This document shows positions 8,336-17,819 of a stretch of 64,000 nt of DNA, in pieces. The notes below the pieces were generated by a model. That model saw nothing but the letters and a program-made list of their open reading frames with translations, had not been told where the DNA came from and did no database searches. Source of the stretch: Cryobacterium arcticum (GTDB lineage Bacteria > Actinomycetota > Actinomycetes > Actinomycetales > Microbacteriaceae); contig NZ_CP016282.1 of assembly GCF_001679725.1 (NCBI RefSeq), positions 1,922,001 through 1,986,000 of the forward strand, given 5' to 3'. A program made the translations under genes and the position numbers. Each line of letters opens with the position of its first letter. The stretch's first letter is position 1.

Positions 8336-10414
8336 GTGAGTTCTGACTATTCCGCCCGCCACCTCTCGGTCCTCGAAGGCCTCGACGCGGTGCGCAAACG
8401 CCCCGGCATGTACATCGGTTCCACCGACTCCCGCGGGCTCATGCACTGCCTCTGGGAGATCATCGACAACTCCGTCGACGAGGCGTTGAGCGGGCATGGG
8501 TCGTCGATCGGCATTGTCCTGCACCCCGACGAGAGCGTCGAGGTCAGCGACACCGCCCGCGGCATCCCGGTGGACATCGAACCGAAGACCGGCCTGTCCG
8601 GTGTGGAAGTGGTGTTCACCAAGCTGCACGCCGGCGGAAAGTTCGGCAGCGGCTCCTACGCCGCGTCGGGCGGGCTGCACGGCGTCGGCGCCTCGGTCGT
8701 GAACGCGCTGTCCGAACGTCTCGACGTTGAGGTCGACCGGGACGGCAAGACCTGGGCGATGTCCTTCCACCGCGGCGAGCCGGGGGTCTTCGCCGACACC
8801 GGCGAGAAGAGCCCGGATGCGCCGTTCACCCCGTTCGAGAAGACCAGCGAATTGCGCGTGGTGGGCAAGGTCAAGAAGGGTGTGACGGGCACTCGCATCC
8901 GCTACTGGGCCGACCGGCAGATCTTCACCAAGGGCGCGTCCTTCCAGACCGACGACCTGATGGGCCGGGCCCGCCAGACCGCTTTCCTGATCCCCGGGCT
9001 CACGATCAACATCGACGACCGGCGGGGGGAGACGCCCCTGGCGGAATCCTTCACCTTCGCCGGCGGCATCTCCGAGTTCGTCGACCACCTCGCCGTCGAC
9101 ACCCCGATCACCGACACCTGGCGGCTCACCGGCGCCGGAAGCTTCACCGAGACGGTGCCCGTGCTCACCGATTCCGGAGCCATGATCCCGACCGAACTGG
9201 TCAGGGACTGCCAGGTCGACATCGCACTGCGCTGGGGGACCGGCTACGACACCGTCGTCAAGAGCTTCGTCAACATCATCGCGACGCCCAAGGGCGGCAC
9301 GCACCAGGCCGGGTTCGATGCCGGACTGCTCAAGTTCCTGCGGGCGCAGGTCGAACAGAACGCCCGCCGGCTCAAGGTGGGCAGTGACAAGCTCGAAAAG
9401 GACGACATCATGGCCGGCCTCACGGCCGTGCTCACGGTGCGGCTGCCCGAACCGCAGTTCGAGGGGCAGACCAAGGAGGTCCTCGGGACCCCGGCCGTGC
9501 GCGCGATCGTGGCCGCTGTGATCCAGAAGACCATGACCGAGCGCTTCACCTCGGCCAAGCGCGACGACAAGACGCAGTCCGCCGTGGTGCTCGACAAGAT
9601 CGTCGCCGAGATGAAGTCGCGCATCTCCGCCCGGGCGCACAAAGAGACCCAGCGGCGGAAGAACGCCCTGGAGAGCTCCTCGTTGCCGGCAAAGCTCGTG
9701 GACTGCCGCAGCAACGACGTGGCATTGAGCGAACTGTTCATCGTCGAGGGCGACTCCGCCCTGGGCACGGCCAAGCTGGCCAGGGACAGCGAACACCAGG
9801 CGCTGCTGCCGATCCGGGGCAAGATCCTCAACGTGCAGAAGGCGTCGGTCTCCGACATGCTCTCCAACCTCGAGTGCGCCTCCATCATCCAGGTCATCGG
9901 TGCGGGCTCCGGGCGCAGCTTCGACCTCTCCGCCGCGCGCTACGGCAAGGTCATCATCATGAGCGACGCCGATGTCGACGGCGCGCACATCCGCACCCTG
10001 CTGCTCACCCTGTTCTTCCGGTACATGCGGCCCATGATCGAGGCCGGCCGGATCTTCGCCGCGGTGCCTCCACTGCACCGGGTGATCGTGATGAACCCGG
10101 GCAGCAAGCCCAACGAGACCATCTACACCTACTCGGAGCCTGAACTGCAGGGCGTGCTCGCTGCGCTCAAGAAGAGCGGTAAGCGCTACCAGGACCCGAT
10201 CCAGCGCTACAAGGGCCTGGGCGAGATGGACGCCGACCAGCTGGCCACCACGACCATGGAACGCTCGCACCGCACGCTGCGCCGGGTGCAGGTGGCCGAC
10301 GCCGAGATGGCGGGCAAGGTCTTCGAACTGCTCATGGGCAACGATGTCGCACCGCGCAAGGAGTTCATCGTCGACAGCGCCGACAAGCTCAGCCGCGACC
10401 GCATCGACGTCTGA
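8336..10414 (+). CDS. parE: DNA topoisomerase IV-type subunit B (ParE/GyrB family)
   Basis: ATPase subunit of a type IIA topoisomerase, 692 residues. It has the GHKL ATPase domain (GMYIGSTDSRG, EIIDNSVDEAL, GLHGVGASVVNALS), a transducer domain, and a C-terminal Toprim domain with EGDSALGTAKLARD and the acidic DADVDGAHIRTLLL motif. It lacks the long GyrB insertions of proteobacteria. Its partner A subunit lies convergent at 11199-13670. Because the replication-origin gyrBA pair is not here, this is best called the second, topoisomerase IV-type enzyme of actinobacteria. Topo IV versus gyrase activity cannot be decided from sequence alone. Start GTG 8336 is chosen from the -10 box and the beginning of homology. 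Confidence 0.9.
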   Translation: MSSDYSARHLSVLEGLDAVRKRPGMYIGSTDSRGLMHCLWEIIDNSVDEALSGHGSSIGIVLHPDESVEVSDTARGIPVDIEPKTGLSGVEVVFTKLHAGGKFGSGSYAASGGLHGVGASVVNALSERLDVEVDRDGKTWAMSFHRGEPGVFADTGEKSPDAPFTPFEKTSELRVVGKVKKGVTGTRIRYWADRQIFTKGASFQTDDLMGRARQTAFLIPGLTINIDDRRGETPLAESFTFAGGISEFVDHLAVDTPITDTWRLTGAGSFTETVPVLTDSGAMIPTELVRDCQVDIALRWGTGYDTVVKSFVNIIATPKGGTHQAGFDAGLLKFLRAQVEQNARRLKVGSDKLEKDDIMAGLTAVLTVRLPEPQFEGQTKEVLGTPAVRAIVAAVIQKTMTERFTSAKRDDKTQSAVVLDKIVAEMKSRISARAHKETQRRKNALESSSLPAKLVDCRSNDVALSELFIVEGDSALGTAKLARDSEHQALLPIRGKILNVQKASVSDMLSNLECASIIQVIGAGSGRSFDLSAARYGKVIIMSDADVDGAHIRTLLLTLFFRYMRPMIEAGRIFAAVPPLHRVIVMNPGSKPNETIYTYSEPELQGVLAALKKSGKRYQDPIQRYKGLGEMDADQLATTTMERSHRTLRRVQVADAEMAGKVFELLMGNDVAPRKEFIVDSADKLSRDRIDV

Positions 10415-10439
10415 CCCCTCTTCGCCTGGGTGCTGCGGG

Positions 10440-11141
10440 CTAGCTGGCGGTGAACGCCGTGCTCGGCAGGTCACGTTCGCCGTCGGTGATGGCGCGCACG
10501 ATGCGCGCGCAGACGGCGACGGGGTCCAGGCCCCGGGGGAGTGCCGGTGCTGTGCCGTCGATGGGATGCGTGGACAGGGCTGTGTCGGTGTGCCCCGGCC
10601 TCGCGTCCAGGATCCGGATGCCCGAGCGGCGCAGCTCTCGTCCGGCCGCGGTGCCGAAGGCCGCCAGTGCCGCCTTCGACGCGGAATAGGCGGCGAGGTT
10701 GGCCGTGGGACTCTCGCTCACGACCCCGCTGAGTGTGACGAAGGCGGGGGAGCGCCCCGCCGCCGCCGAGGCGCCGAGCGCCGCGTGCGCAGCCTGGAGC
10801 AGCAGCATGGGCGCGACGGCGTTCACGGCGAAGAGCCGCTCGACCGTTCCCGGGGCCAACTCGGCGGCCGGGCCGAACGCGACGACGCCGGCCGCGACGA
10901 CGATCCCGTCGAGCTGGCCGGTGACCGTCACGGCCACCTGCACCAGACGACGGATCTCGGCCGGGTCGGTCAGGTCGGCAGCGACGACGGCGCCGCCGAG
11001 TCCGAGCGCGGCGATCGCCGCCGGGTCCCGGGCGCTGAGCACCAGGGTCGCCCCGGCCTCGGAGAGTTGGCGGGCGATTTCCCGCCCCAGTCCGCCTGTT
11101 GCGCCGACAACCAGGATGGTGGAACCGCTCAGATCAGCCAT
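10440..11141 (-). CDS. Short-chain dehydrogenase/reductase
   Basis: A 233-residue NAD(P)-binding oxidoreductase of the classical SDR family. The cofactor motif is VVGATGGLGREIARQL near residues 10-25, a TGxxxGxG variant. AAGVVAFGP fits the NNAG-like strand. The catalytic Ser precedes a YSASKAAL segment that holds the Tyr-x-x-x-Lys pair at about 145-149. The C-terminus is shorter than in many SDRs. Start ATG 11141 is preferred because homology starts there; a TAGGGT box sits 5 bases upstream. It lies between the two topoisomerase genes, 57 bases downstream of the parC stop. The substrate is unknown. Confidence 0.85.
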   Translation of the reverse strand: MADLSGSTILVVGATGGLGREIARQLSEAGATLVLSARDPAAIAALGLGGAVVAADLTDPAEIRRLVQVAVTVTGQLDGIVVAAGVVAFGPAAELAPGTVERLFAVNAVAPMLLLQAAHAALGASAAAGRSPAFVTLSGVVSESPTANLAAYSASKAALAAFGTAAGRELRRSGIRILDARPGHTDTALSTHPIDGTAPALPRGLDPVAVCARIVRAITDGERDLPSTAFTAS

Positions 11142-11198
11142 GCCCCACCCTACTGCGGGAAGCTCCGGCTGCACCGGGCGGGCCGACCGGGACGCCGG

Positions 11199-13670
11199 TC
11201 AGCCGATCCCGGCGCCGATCGACCCGACCACGGCGTCCAGCATGACGCCCGAAGCATCCCGTCGTGCACCGGTCTCCGGCAAGGTGCGGGGTGAGCCCTC
11301 GATGCCGAGCGCTCGGGCCGGCGCCGCGCCCACCCAGGCCAGGCTGATGAGGTCCTCGCCCTTGAGGAAGCGGTGGGAGCGCACGCCTCCCGTGGCCCGG
11401 CCCTTGGCCGGGTACTCGGAGAACGCGGAGACCTTCGCGCTACCCGGATCGGTGCCGGGGAGCGTCAGGCTGCTCGAGGCGATGGTGGCGACAACAGCGG
11501 TGTCGGCGGCGTCGGCAGGCAGGCTGGTGAAGAACACGACGCTGACTCCCGTGGCCAGTTTGATGCCCGCCATTCCGCCGGCCGTCCGGCCTTGCGGCCG
11601 CACGGTCGCGGCCGGGAAGCGCAGCAGCTGGGCGTCGGAGGCGACGAACACGAGTTCGTCCTCCTCCGTGCCCTGCACGGCTCCGACAACCTCGTCGCCG
11701 GGCTTGAGCGCGATGATCTCAAAATCGGGCTTGTTGGCCCAGTCGTTCGCGGTGAGCCGTTTGACCACGCCCAACCGGGTGCCGATGGCGATGCACCGGT
11801 CGCCCGTCAGTGCAACGAGGGCGAGTACATGCTCGCCGCCGCCGGCCAGCGACAGGTAGTCCCGCACGCGCACGCCGGCGGCCAGCTGGATCGAAGTGGG
11901 CGGCACCACGGGAAGGTCGACGGGGGAGAACCTGATGAGCCGGCCGCGGTTGGTCACGGCGCCGATCTCGGTGCGGCTGGTGGTGTCCAGGGCCGACAGT
12001 ACGGCGTCGTGCTTGCTGCGGCGGTGCGCAGGCGTGATGCGTTCGGCCTGGTCGTCGTCCGACTGCGGCAGGTCGACCCTCGCGATGCGGCCCGTGGTGC
12101 TCAGGTACACCCGGGTGGGGGTGTCGGTCACCTCCAGCACGGCCGCGCGCTTGGCGGAGGCGCCGGCGATGCTCGGTCGCGCCTCGGTGAGCAGGGTGCG
12201 GCGCGGCGTGCCGAACCGGTCCGACACGGCGGCGAGCTCGGTGGACACCAGGGTGCGGATGGCCTGCTTGCTGCCCAGCAGGGTCTCCAGTTCGCGGATC
12301 TCGGCGAGCAGCTGGTCACGCTCGGACTCGAGCTCGATGCGGGAGAACCGGGTCAGGCGGCGCAGCCGCAGTTCGAGGATGTACTCGGCCTGGACCTGGC
12401 TGAGGTCGAACACGTCGATGAGCCGGGTGCGGGCCTGGTCGGTGTCGTCGCTGGCGCGGATGACCTGGATGACCTCGTCGATGTCCAGGATCGCGATGAG
12501 CAGTCCCTCCACCAGGTGCAGGCGCTCGCGCCGGCGCGCGAGCCTGTAGGCGGAGCGCCGGGTGACGACCTCGATGCGGTGGTCCACGTAGACCTGCAGC
12601 AGTTCCACCAGACCGAGGGTCTGCGGCCCGCCGTTGACCAGGGCGACGGCGTTGATGTTGAAGGAGTCCTCGAGCGGGGTGTACCGGTAGAGCTGCTCCA
12701 GCACCGCCTCGGGGCTGAAGCCGGTCTTGATGCCGATCACCAGGCGCAGGCCCTTGGTGCGGTCCGTGAGGTCGGTGACGTCGGAGATCCCGCTGAGCTT
12801 CTTGGAGGTGACGCCGTCCTTGATCTTCTCGATCACACGTTCGGGGCCGACGAGGTAGGGCAGCTCGGTGACGACCAGCCCGGCCTTACGGGCCGTGATC
12901 GCCTCGACCGACACCTTGGCGCGGGTCTTGAAGCTGCCGCGCCCGGTGAGGTACGCGTCTTTGATCCCGGCCAGGCCCACGATGGTGCCTCCGGTGGGCA
13001 GGTCGGGGCCCGGCACGAACTCCATCAACTCGTCCAGGGTGGCGCGCGGGTGGGCGAGCAGGTGCCGGGCCGCTCCGATGACCTCGATCAGGTTGTGCGG
13101 CGCCATGTTGGTCGCCATGCCCACGGCGATGCCGCTGGCGCCGTTGACGAGGAGGTTGGGGTACGCGGCCGGCAGCACGTCGGGCTGGGTGAGCTGGTTG
13201 TCGTAGTTGGGCACGAAGTCCACGACGTCCTCGTCGAGGTGCTCCGTCATGGACAGCGCCGGCGCGGCCAGACGCGCTTCCGTGTACCGCGGTGCGGCCG
13301 GGCCGTCGTCGAGGGAGCCGAAGTTGCCGTGACCGTCGATGAGTGGAACCCGCAGGGTGAACGCCTGGGCCATACGCACCATGGCGTCGTAGATGGCGGT
13401 GTCGCCGTGGGGGTGCAGCTTGCCCATCACCTCACCGACGACGCGCGCCGACTTGACATGGCCGCGGTCGGGGCGCAGGCCCATCTCGCTCATCTGGTAC
13501 AGGATGCGGCGTTGCACCGGCTTCAACCCGTCCCTGGCGTCGGGCAGGGCCCGCGAGTAGATCACCGAGTAGGCGTATTCCAGGAAGGAGCCCTGCATCT
13601 CCGTCGACACGTCGACGTCTTCGATGCGCTCGGTGGACGCGGTGGGCACGGTGTTGTCTGAGCGGCTCAT
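11199..13670 (-). CDS. parC: DNA topoisomerase IV-type subunit A (ParC/GyrA family)
   Basis: DNA cleavage and rejoining subunit, 823 residues. The winged-helix and tower region begins about residue 30 ([20 protein letters not shown]). The quinolone-determining segment [19 protein letters not shown] has Thr where many GyrA proteins have Ser. The active-site Tyr is about residue 129, in [10 protein letters not shown] coiled region and a C-terminal beta-pinwheel follow, but the GyrA-box QRRGGKG is not present, which favours topoisomerase IV over gyrase. It converges on parE with an SDR gene between. A CAGAAT box ends 6 bases before the ATG, so the mRNA may be leaderless. Confidence 0.9.
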   Translation of the reverse strand: MSRSDNTVPTASTERIEDVDVSTEMQGSFLEYAYSVIYSRALPDARDGLKPVQRRILYQMSEMGLRPDRGHVKSARVVGEVMGKLHPHGDTAIYDAMVRMAQAFTLRVPLIDGHGNFGSLDDGPAAPRYTEARLAAPALSMTEHLDEDVVDFVPNYDNQLTQPDVLPAAYPNLLVNGASGIAVGMATNMAPHNLIEVIGAARHLLAHPRATLDELMEFVPGPDLPTGGTIVGLAGIKDAYLTGRGSFKTRAKVSVEAITARKAGLVVTELPYLVGPERVIEKIKDGVTSKKLSGISDVTDLTDRTKGLRLVIGIKTGFSPEAVLEQLYRYTPLEDSFNINAVALVNGGPQTLGLVELLQVYVDHRIEVVTRRSAYRLARRRERLHLVEGLLIAILDIDEVIQVIRASDDTDQARTRLIDVFDLSQVQAEYILELRLRRLTRFSRIELESERDQLLAEIRELETLLGSKQAIRTLVSTELAAVSDRFGTPRRTLLTEARPSIAGASAKRAAVLEVTDTPTRVYLSTTGRIARVDLPQSDDDQAERITPAHRRSKHDAVLSALDTTSRTEIGAVTNRGRLIRFSPVDLPVVPPTSIQLAAGVRVRDYLSLAGGGEHVLALVALTGDRCIAIGTRLGVVKRLTANDWANKPDFEIIALKPGDEVVGAVQGTEEDELVFVASDAQLLRFPAATVRPQGRTAGGMAGIKLATGVSVVFFTSLPADAADTAVVATIASSSLTLPGTDPGSAKVSAFSEYPAKGRATGGVRSHRFLKGEDLISLAWVGAAPARALGIEGSPRTLPETGARRDASGVMLDAVVGSIGAGIG

Positions 13671-13780
13671 TCGTAGATTCTGCTGGGTGGGGCACACCGG
13701 CAGGACCGGCTGCGCCAGGCTGATGCGCACGGACGTGCGCGAAGAATACGTGCGGCCTCGTCTATGTCAGACTGGGCCAG

Positions 13781-14917
13781 ATGTCCCCTATGCTACCGGT
13801 CCGGCCTTTCAGTGCCGTTCGCCTTGCCGATGTCCTGACAAGTTCGCTGGCATCGCTGCAGAGCGCCCCGAACCCGCTGGGCCTGCCGTCTGCGGCCCGC
13901 GCCGTCGTGGTCCTGGCCGACGGACTCGGGGTCGCCAACCTCCGGGCCAGGGCGGGGCATGCCCGCTTCCTCACCGCGCATCTGGCCAAGGCCGACGCCG
14001 TGGACGGCGTCTTCCCGGCCACGACGGCAGCGGGGATCGCCTCGTTGACCACCGGGCTGGCGCCCGGCGCGCACGGGTTGGTGGGGTACCGGGTCCTCGA
14101 CTCCGCGAACGACCGGGTCGTCAACCAGCTCACCGGGTGGGACGACCGGATGGAGCCGCTCAGCTGGCAGCCGCAGCCCACGGTCTTCGACGCGGCCGAC
14201 GCGGCCGGCATCCCGAGTTTCGCGGTCGGACCGAAACGGTTCGCCGACTCCGGCTTCAGTCAGGCCGTGCTCCGCGGTGCACGGTATGTCCCGGCCGAGT
14301 CCATCGCGGCCCGGTTCGGGGCCGCCCGGGAGATCCTCGACGCCGAGCCCCGTGCGCTCATCTACCTGTACGTTCCGGAGCTCGACATCGCTGCACACGC
14401 GCACGGCTGGGAGTCCGGCCGGTGGCTGACCCAGTTGGAGAGCCTCGATGCCGAGATGGCCCGCGCGGCGGCCGGCCTCCGCGCCGACGAAGGGCTCATC
14501 CTCACGGCGGACCACGGTGTTGTGGACGTCCCCGCTGCCAAGCAGGTGCTCTTCGACACGGTGCCAGAGCTCGTCGCCGGCGTGCGTCACATCGGCGGCG
14601 ACCCACGGTGCCTGCACCTCTACACCGAGCCGGGCGTGGACGCGGATGCCTTGGCCGAGGCCTGGCGGTCGGTCGAGGGGGAGCGGGCCTGGGTGTTCAC
14701 CCGGGCAGAAGCCATGGACGCCGGCCTCTTCGGCATGGTGCGGCCCGACGCCGCCAGCCGGATCGGCGATGTCATCGTGGCCGCCCGCAAGCTCATCGCC
14801 TACTACGACTCCCGGGAACCGAACCAGTCGGCCCGGAACATGGTCGGTCAGCATGGTTCGCTCACCGATGAGGAACTTCGCGTGCCGGTGATCCGCCTGG
14901 GCGCCTACCGGCGCTGA
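13781..14917 (+). CDS. Alkaline phosphatase-superfamily nucleotide pyrophosphatase/phosphodiesterase
   Basis: A 378-residue metal-dependent phosphodiesterase of the NPP branch. The first metal-binding Asp is in VVLADGLGVANL (about residue 47). The nucleophile Thr lies in FPATTAAGIASLTTG (about 81-82). LDIAAHAHGWES and LTADHGVVDVP supply further metal ligands. No signal peptide is evident, so it is probably cytosolic. It diverges from parC, and it converges with the DUF3043 gene across a shared hairpin. The substrate is unknown; nucleotides or phosphodiester metabolites are general family possibilities. Confidence 0.85.
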   Translation: MSPMLPVRPFSAVRLADVLTSSLASLQSAPNPLGLPSAARAVVVLADGLGVANLRARAGHARFLTAHLAKADAVDGVFPATTAAGIASLTTGLAPGAHGLVGYRVLDSANDRVVNQLTGWDDRMEPLSWQPQPTVFDAADAAGIPSFAVGPKRFADSGFSQAVLRGARYVPAESIAARFGAAREILDAEPRALIYLYVPELDIAAHAHGWESGRWLTQLESLDAEMARAAAGLRADEGLILTADHGVVDVPAAKQVLFDTVPELVAGVRHIGGDPRCLHLYTEPGVDADALAEAWRSVEGERAWVFTRAEAMDAGLFGMVRPDAASRIGDVIVAARKLIAYYDSREPNQSARNMVGQHGSLTDEELRVPVIRLGAYRR

Positions 14918-14934
14918 CCGGCGTGAACGACGAA

Positions 14935-14962
14935 GCCCCTCACACGCGTCGCGTGGAGGGGC
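14935..14962. terminator. Convergent hairpin terminator
   Basis: GCCCCTC (14935-14941) pairs with GAGGGGC (14956-14962), and the inner CACGCG/CGCGTG continues the stem with one bulged base. It lies between two convergent genes and can serve both strands. There is no U-run. Confidence 0.6.
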
Positions 14963-14989
14963 AGGTCGTACGAGAACGGCTCGTGAGGA

Positions 14990-15586
14990 TCAGGCGGGGT
15001 ACTGTCCGCGCTTGACCTGGGGCTTGGGCAGACGCATGACCCGCAGCTGGAGGGCGCGCATGGCCGCGTACCAGCGCACGCGCTCGGCCCGGTCGGCGCC
15101 GAACTTGGCCTCGATCTTCTTGGTCAGGATGAAGCCCAGAATGATGCAGTCCACGATCGCGACGAGGAAGAACGCCCACAGGGCGAGGATGCCGTAGGTC
15201 TGCACCGAGGGGTCGGGGAAGAACGTGAGCAGGATGACCAGGAACATGACCGGGATCATGAACTCGCCCACGTTGAACCTGGCGTCGATGTAGTCGCGCG
15301 CGAAGCGCTTCTGCGGGCCGCGTTCACGCAGCGGAAGGTACTTGTCCTCGCCGGCGGCCATGCCGAGCCGGGCCCGTTCGCGGGCCTCGGCGGACTTGGC
15401 CCTGGCCTGCTTCGCGGCGAGCTTGCGGTCCTCCGGAACCAGCGGCCGCTTGTTGGCGGCCTCCTGGACACGGCGACTCGGGGTCGGCTGGCCCTTGCCC
15501 GTCGGCGTGCCCGCGAGGCGAGCCTTCGTCTGGTCGACGGTCTCGATCGACGGTTCTGCGTCGGGGTTTACAGGTTGCTTAGCCAC
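14990..15586 (-). CDS. DUF3043 membrane protein
   Basis: A 198-residue protein of the actinobacterial DUF3043 family, function unknown. The first 100 residues are hydrophilic and basic (many Lys, Arg and Ala), including DKYLPLRERGPQKRFARDYI, the conserved family stretch. Two transmembrane helices follow at about 108-126 (FMIPVMFLVILLTFF) and 132-155, then a short basic tail. It is divergent from the M20 dipeptidase gene, with 39 bases between starts. The ATG at 15586 is the only good start. Confidence 0.85.
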   Translation of the reverse strand: MAKQPVNPDAEPSIETVDQTKARLAGTPTGKGQPTPSRRVQEAANKRPLVPEDRKLAAKQARAKSAEARERARLGMAAGEDKYLPLRERGPQKRFARDYIDARFNVGEFMIPVMFLVILLTFFPDPSVQTYGILALWAFFLVAIVDCIILGFILTKKIEAKFGADRAERVRWYAAMRALQLRVMRLPKPQVKRGQYPA

Positions 15587-15612
15587 ATCAATTCCTTGCA
15601 GTCAGGTTGCCT

Positions 15613-15618
15613 TAAGAT
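15613..15618 (+). promoter_or_regulatory. -10 box of the M20 dipeptidase gene
   Basis: TAAGAT, followed by 7 bases and the ATG at 15626. There is no ribosome site, so the mRNA is predicted to be leaderless. Confidence 0.55.
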
Positions 15619-15625
15619 TACTCGC

Positions 15626-17068
15626 ATGATGGATACCGTGGAGACAGCAGCAGGAATCACTCAGCCGGACGCCGACGGGCCGCTCGATTCTGGGTTGCGG
15701 AACGCGGTCGAGCAGGAGCTCCCGCGCACGCTCGCCGACCTGTGTGCGCTTGTCCGCATCCCGTCGGTGTCCTGGGCCGCCTTCGATCGCGAACACGTGC
15801 GCACCAGCGCCGAGGCCGTCGCAGCCCTGGTGAGCGAGATCGGGATTTTCGACTCCGTGACCGTGACGCAGGCGGGGATCCCCGGATCTGACGAACTGGG
15901 CCAGCCGGCCATTCTCGCCACCCGGGCGGCCAGGAACGGTCGGCCGACTGTGCTGCTCTACGCCCACCACGACGTGCAGCCTCCCGGGCAGGACGAGCAC
16001 TGGGAATCGCCGCCGTTCGAGCCGACAGTTCGCGGTGACCGGCTGTACGGGCGCGGTGCCGCGGACGACAAGGCCGGGGTGATGGCCCACATCGCCGCCC
16101 TGCGCGGCCTCGTCGCCGTGACCGGCGGCGACATCGACCTGGGCCTGGCGCTCTTCATCGAGGGGGAGGAGGAGTTCGGCAGTCGTTCCTTCGCCACATT
16201 CCTCAGCGAGAACAAGGACGCCCTCCGTGCCGACGCCATCGTCGTGGCCGATTCCAACAACTGGGATGTCGACACTCCCGCCATCACCATCGGGCTCCGT
16301 GGCAACGTGACCTTCCGCCTCACCGTGAGCACGCTGGCGCACGCCTCGCACTCCGGTATGTTCGGCGGCGCCGTCCCCGACGCCATGCTGGCAACCATCC
16401 GACTGCTCGGCACCCTGTACGCGGAGGACGGATCCGTCGCCGTCGCCGGGCTCACCAGCCACGACGCGCCCACCCCGCCATACGCCGAGGACGCCCTGCG
16501 GGACGAGACGGGCCTGCTGCCCGGGGTGTCTCCCATCGGGCACGGCTCGATCCTCAGCCGCATCTGGTCCCAGCCGGCCCTCACGGTCACCGGCATCGAC
16601 GGGCCCACCGTCGCCAACGCCTCCAACACCCTGACGCCGTCGGTCAGCGTGCAGATCAGCGTGCGCATCGCTCCCGGACAGTCCGCCGTCGAGGCCGCGG
16701 GACTGATCGAGGCGCATCTGCGTGAGCACGCGCCCTTCGGCGCCCACATCGACATCGACGACCTCGACACCGGGGAACCGTTCCTGGTGGACACCGATGG
16801 CTGGGCGGTGGCCGAGACGCGCCTGGCCATGACAGCGGCCTGGGGAGTGGAGCCTGTGGATATCGGTGTCGGCGGTTCGATTCCGTTCATCGCCGACCTG
16901 GTCCGGGAGTTCCCGGAGGCGCAGATTCTCGTCACCGGCGTTGAGGACCCGGATTCCCGGGCGCACAGCCCGAACGAGTCCCTGCACCTGGGGGTGTTCA
17001 AACGGGCGATCCTCAGTGAAGCCTTCCTGCTCGGCCGCCTCAACGGGCGCACGGGTTCCACCGACTGA
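15626..17068 (+). CDS. M20 family dipeptidase
   Basis: A cytosolic zinc peptidase of about 480 residues that cleaves dipeptides or related amides. Metal and catalytic residues are visible: YAHHDVQPPG (first His and Asp), GRGAADDKAGVMAH (bridging Asp), FIEGEEEFGS (catalytic Glu-Glu), VVADSNNWD, and a C-terminal HSPNESLHLGVF carrying the last His. The dimerisation domain lies in between (about 215-370). It matches the dipeptidase branch rather than the ArgE/DapE branch. The next gene, erpA, is about 128 bases downstream and has its own ribosome site. Confidence 0.9.
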   Translation: MMDTVETAAGITQPDADGPLDSGLRNAVEQELPRTLADLCALVRIPSVSWAAFDREHVRTSAEAVAALVSEIGIFDSVTVTQAGIPGSDELGQPAILATRAARNGRPTVLLYAHHDVQPPGQDEHWESPPFEPTVRGDRLYGRGAADDKAGVMAHIAALRGLVAVTGGDIDLGLALFIEGEEEFGSRSFATFLSENKDALRADAIVVADSNNWDVDTPAITIGLRGNVTFRLTVSTLAHASHSGMFGGAVPDAMLATIRLLGTLYAEDGSVAVAGLTSHDAPTPPYAEDALRDETGLLPGVSPIGHGSILSRIWSQPALTVTGIDGPTVANASNTLTPSVSVQISVRIAPGQSAVEAAGLIEAHLREHAPFGAHIDIDDLDTGEPFLVDTDGWAVAETRLAMTAAWGVEPVDIGVGGSIPFIADLVREFPEAQILVTGVEDPDSRAHSPNESLHLGVFKRAILSEAFLLGRLNGRTGSTD

Positions 17069-17196
17069 ATCCCGCTCCCTGCCCGTCCAGCCGTTTCCGG
17101 GTAACGGCAGGTAGGATGAATAGCATTCGCCGTGCGGATTCCCCGTCATCGAGGGAGGCCGCCGGATGCGAAAACCGGATAATACCGAGGAGAACC

Positions 17197-17553
17197 ATGA
17201 CCGACACGATCGAAACCCGCACCGAAGCCCACGGGGTCGGCCTCACGGATGTCGCTGCCCAGAAGGTACGCAGCCTGCTCACCCAGGAGGGTCGCGAAGA
17301 CCTGCGCCTGCGGGTGGCCGTGCAGCCCGGCGGATGCTCCGGCCTGATCTACCAGCTCTACTTCGACGAGCGCACCCTCGAGGGTGACGCGGTCAGGGAC
17401 TACGACGGTGTCGAGGTCGTCGTCGACAAGATGAGCGTGCCCTACCTGGAAGGTGCCTCGATCGACTTCGAGGACACCATCCAGAAGCAGGGTTTCACCA
17501 TCGACAACCCGAACGCCGGCGGCAGCTGCGCCTGTGGGGATTCGTTCCACTAA
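17197..17553 (+). CDS. erpA: Iron-sulfur cluster carrier protein (A-type, HesB/IscA family)
   Basis: A 118-residue A-type Fe-S carrier that passes clusters to apo-proteins. The three conserved cysteines are present: Cys47 in GGCSGL, and Cys111 and Cys113 in SCACGDSF. The length is normal. The ATG at 17197 has GAGGAGAA just upstream; a longer reading from 17116 has no support. It sits just upstream of the cytochrome oxidase operon, a common actinobacterial arrangement, and a strong hairpin separates them. Confidence 0.93.
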   Translation: MTDTIETRTEAHGVGLTDVAAQKVRSLLTQEGREDLRLRVAVQPGGCSGLIYQLYFDERTLEGDAVRDYDGVEVVVDKMSVPYLEGASIDFEDTIQKQGFTIDNPNAGGSCACGDSFH

Positions 17554-17578
17554 CAGCCGCCCCGCCACGTCGCACACC

Positions 17579-17609
17579 CAGGGAGACCATCCATCGGATG
17601 GTCTCCCTG
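17579..17609 (+). terminator. Hairpin terminator after erpA
   Basis: GGGAGACCATCC (17581-17592) is followed by loop ATC and a perfect 12-base complement (17596-17607), extended by two more pairs outside. It ends erpA transcription before the ctaC promoter region. Confidence 0.8.
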
Positions 17610-17819
17610 TGGCCTATCAGGCGGACTCGCCGCTCTGTCGATCAGCCCCCGGAATGGGGACCGGAACAGGCCCTTCGACCCTTGCGCTCGGTACCCAATC
17701 GTAAGGAAAACTTCGGCTGACGGGCCCCGCTTGCACTCCGCGGCAACCGACCCGGAGTAGGCTAGAGATGATAAATGCACTTCCTGTGTAGTGCCCTCAC
17801 GTCTCCCGAAAGGTCACCG

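Noticed and set aside
8327..10474. A 715-codon open frame on the minus strand
   Set aside because: It is antisense to parE, which is full length with all ATPase and Toprim motifs.
11373..13661. A 762-codon open frame on the plus strand
   Set aside because: It is antisense to parC, whose catalytic Tyr and QRDR are intact. The translation is low-complexity and has no ribosome site.
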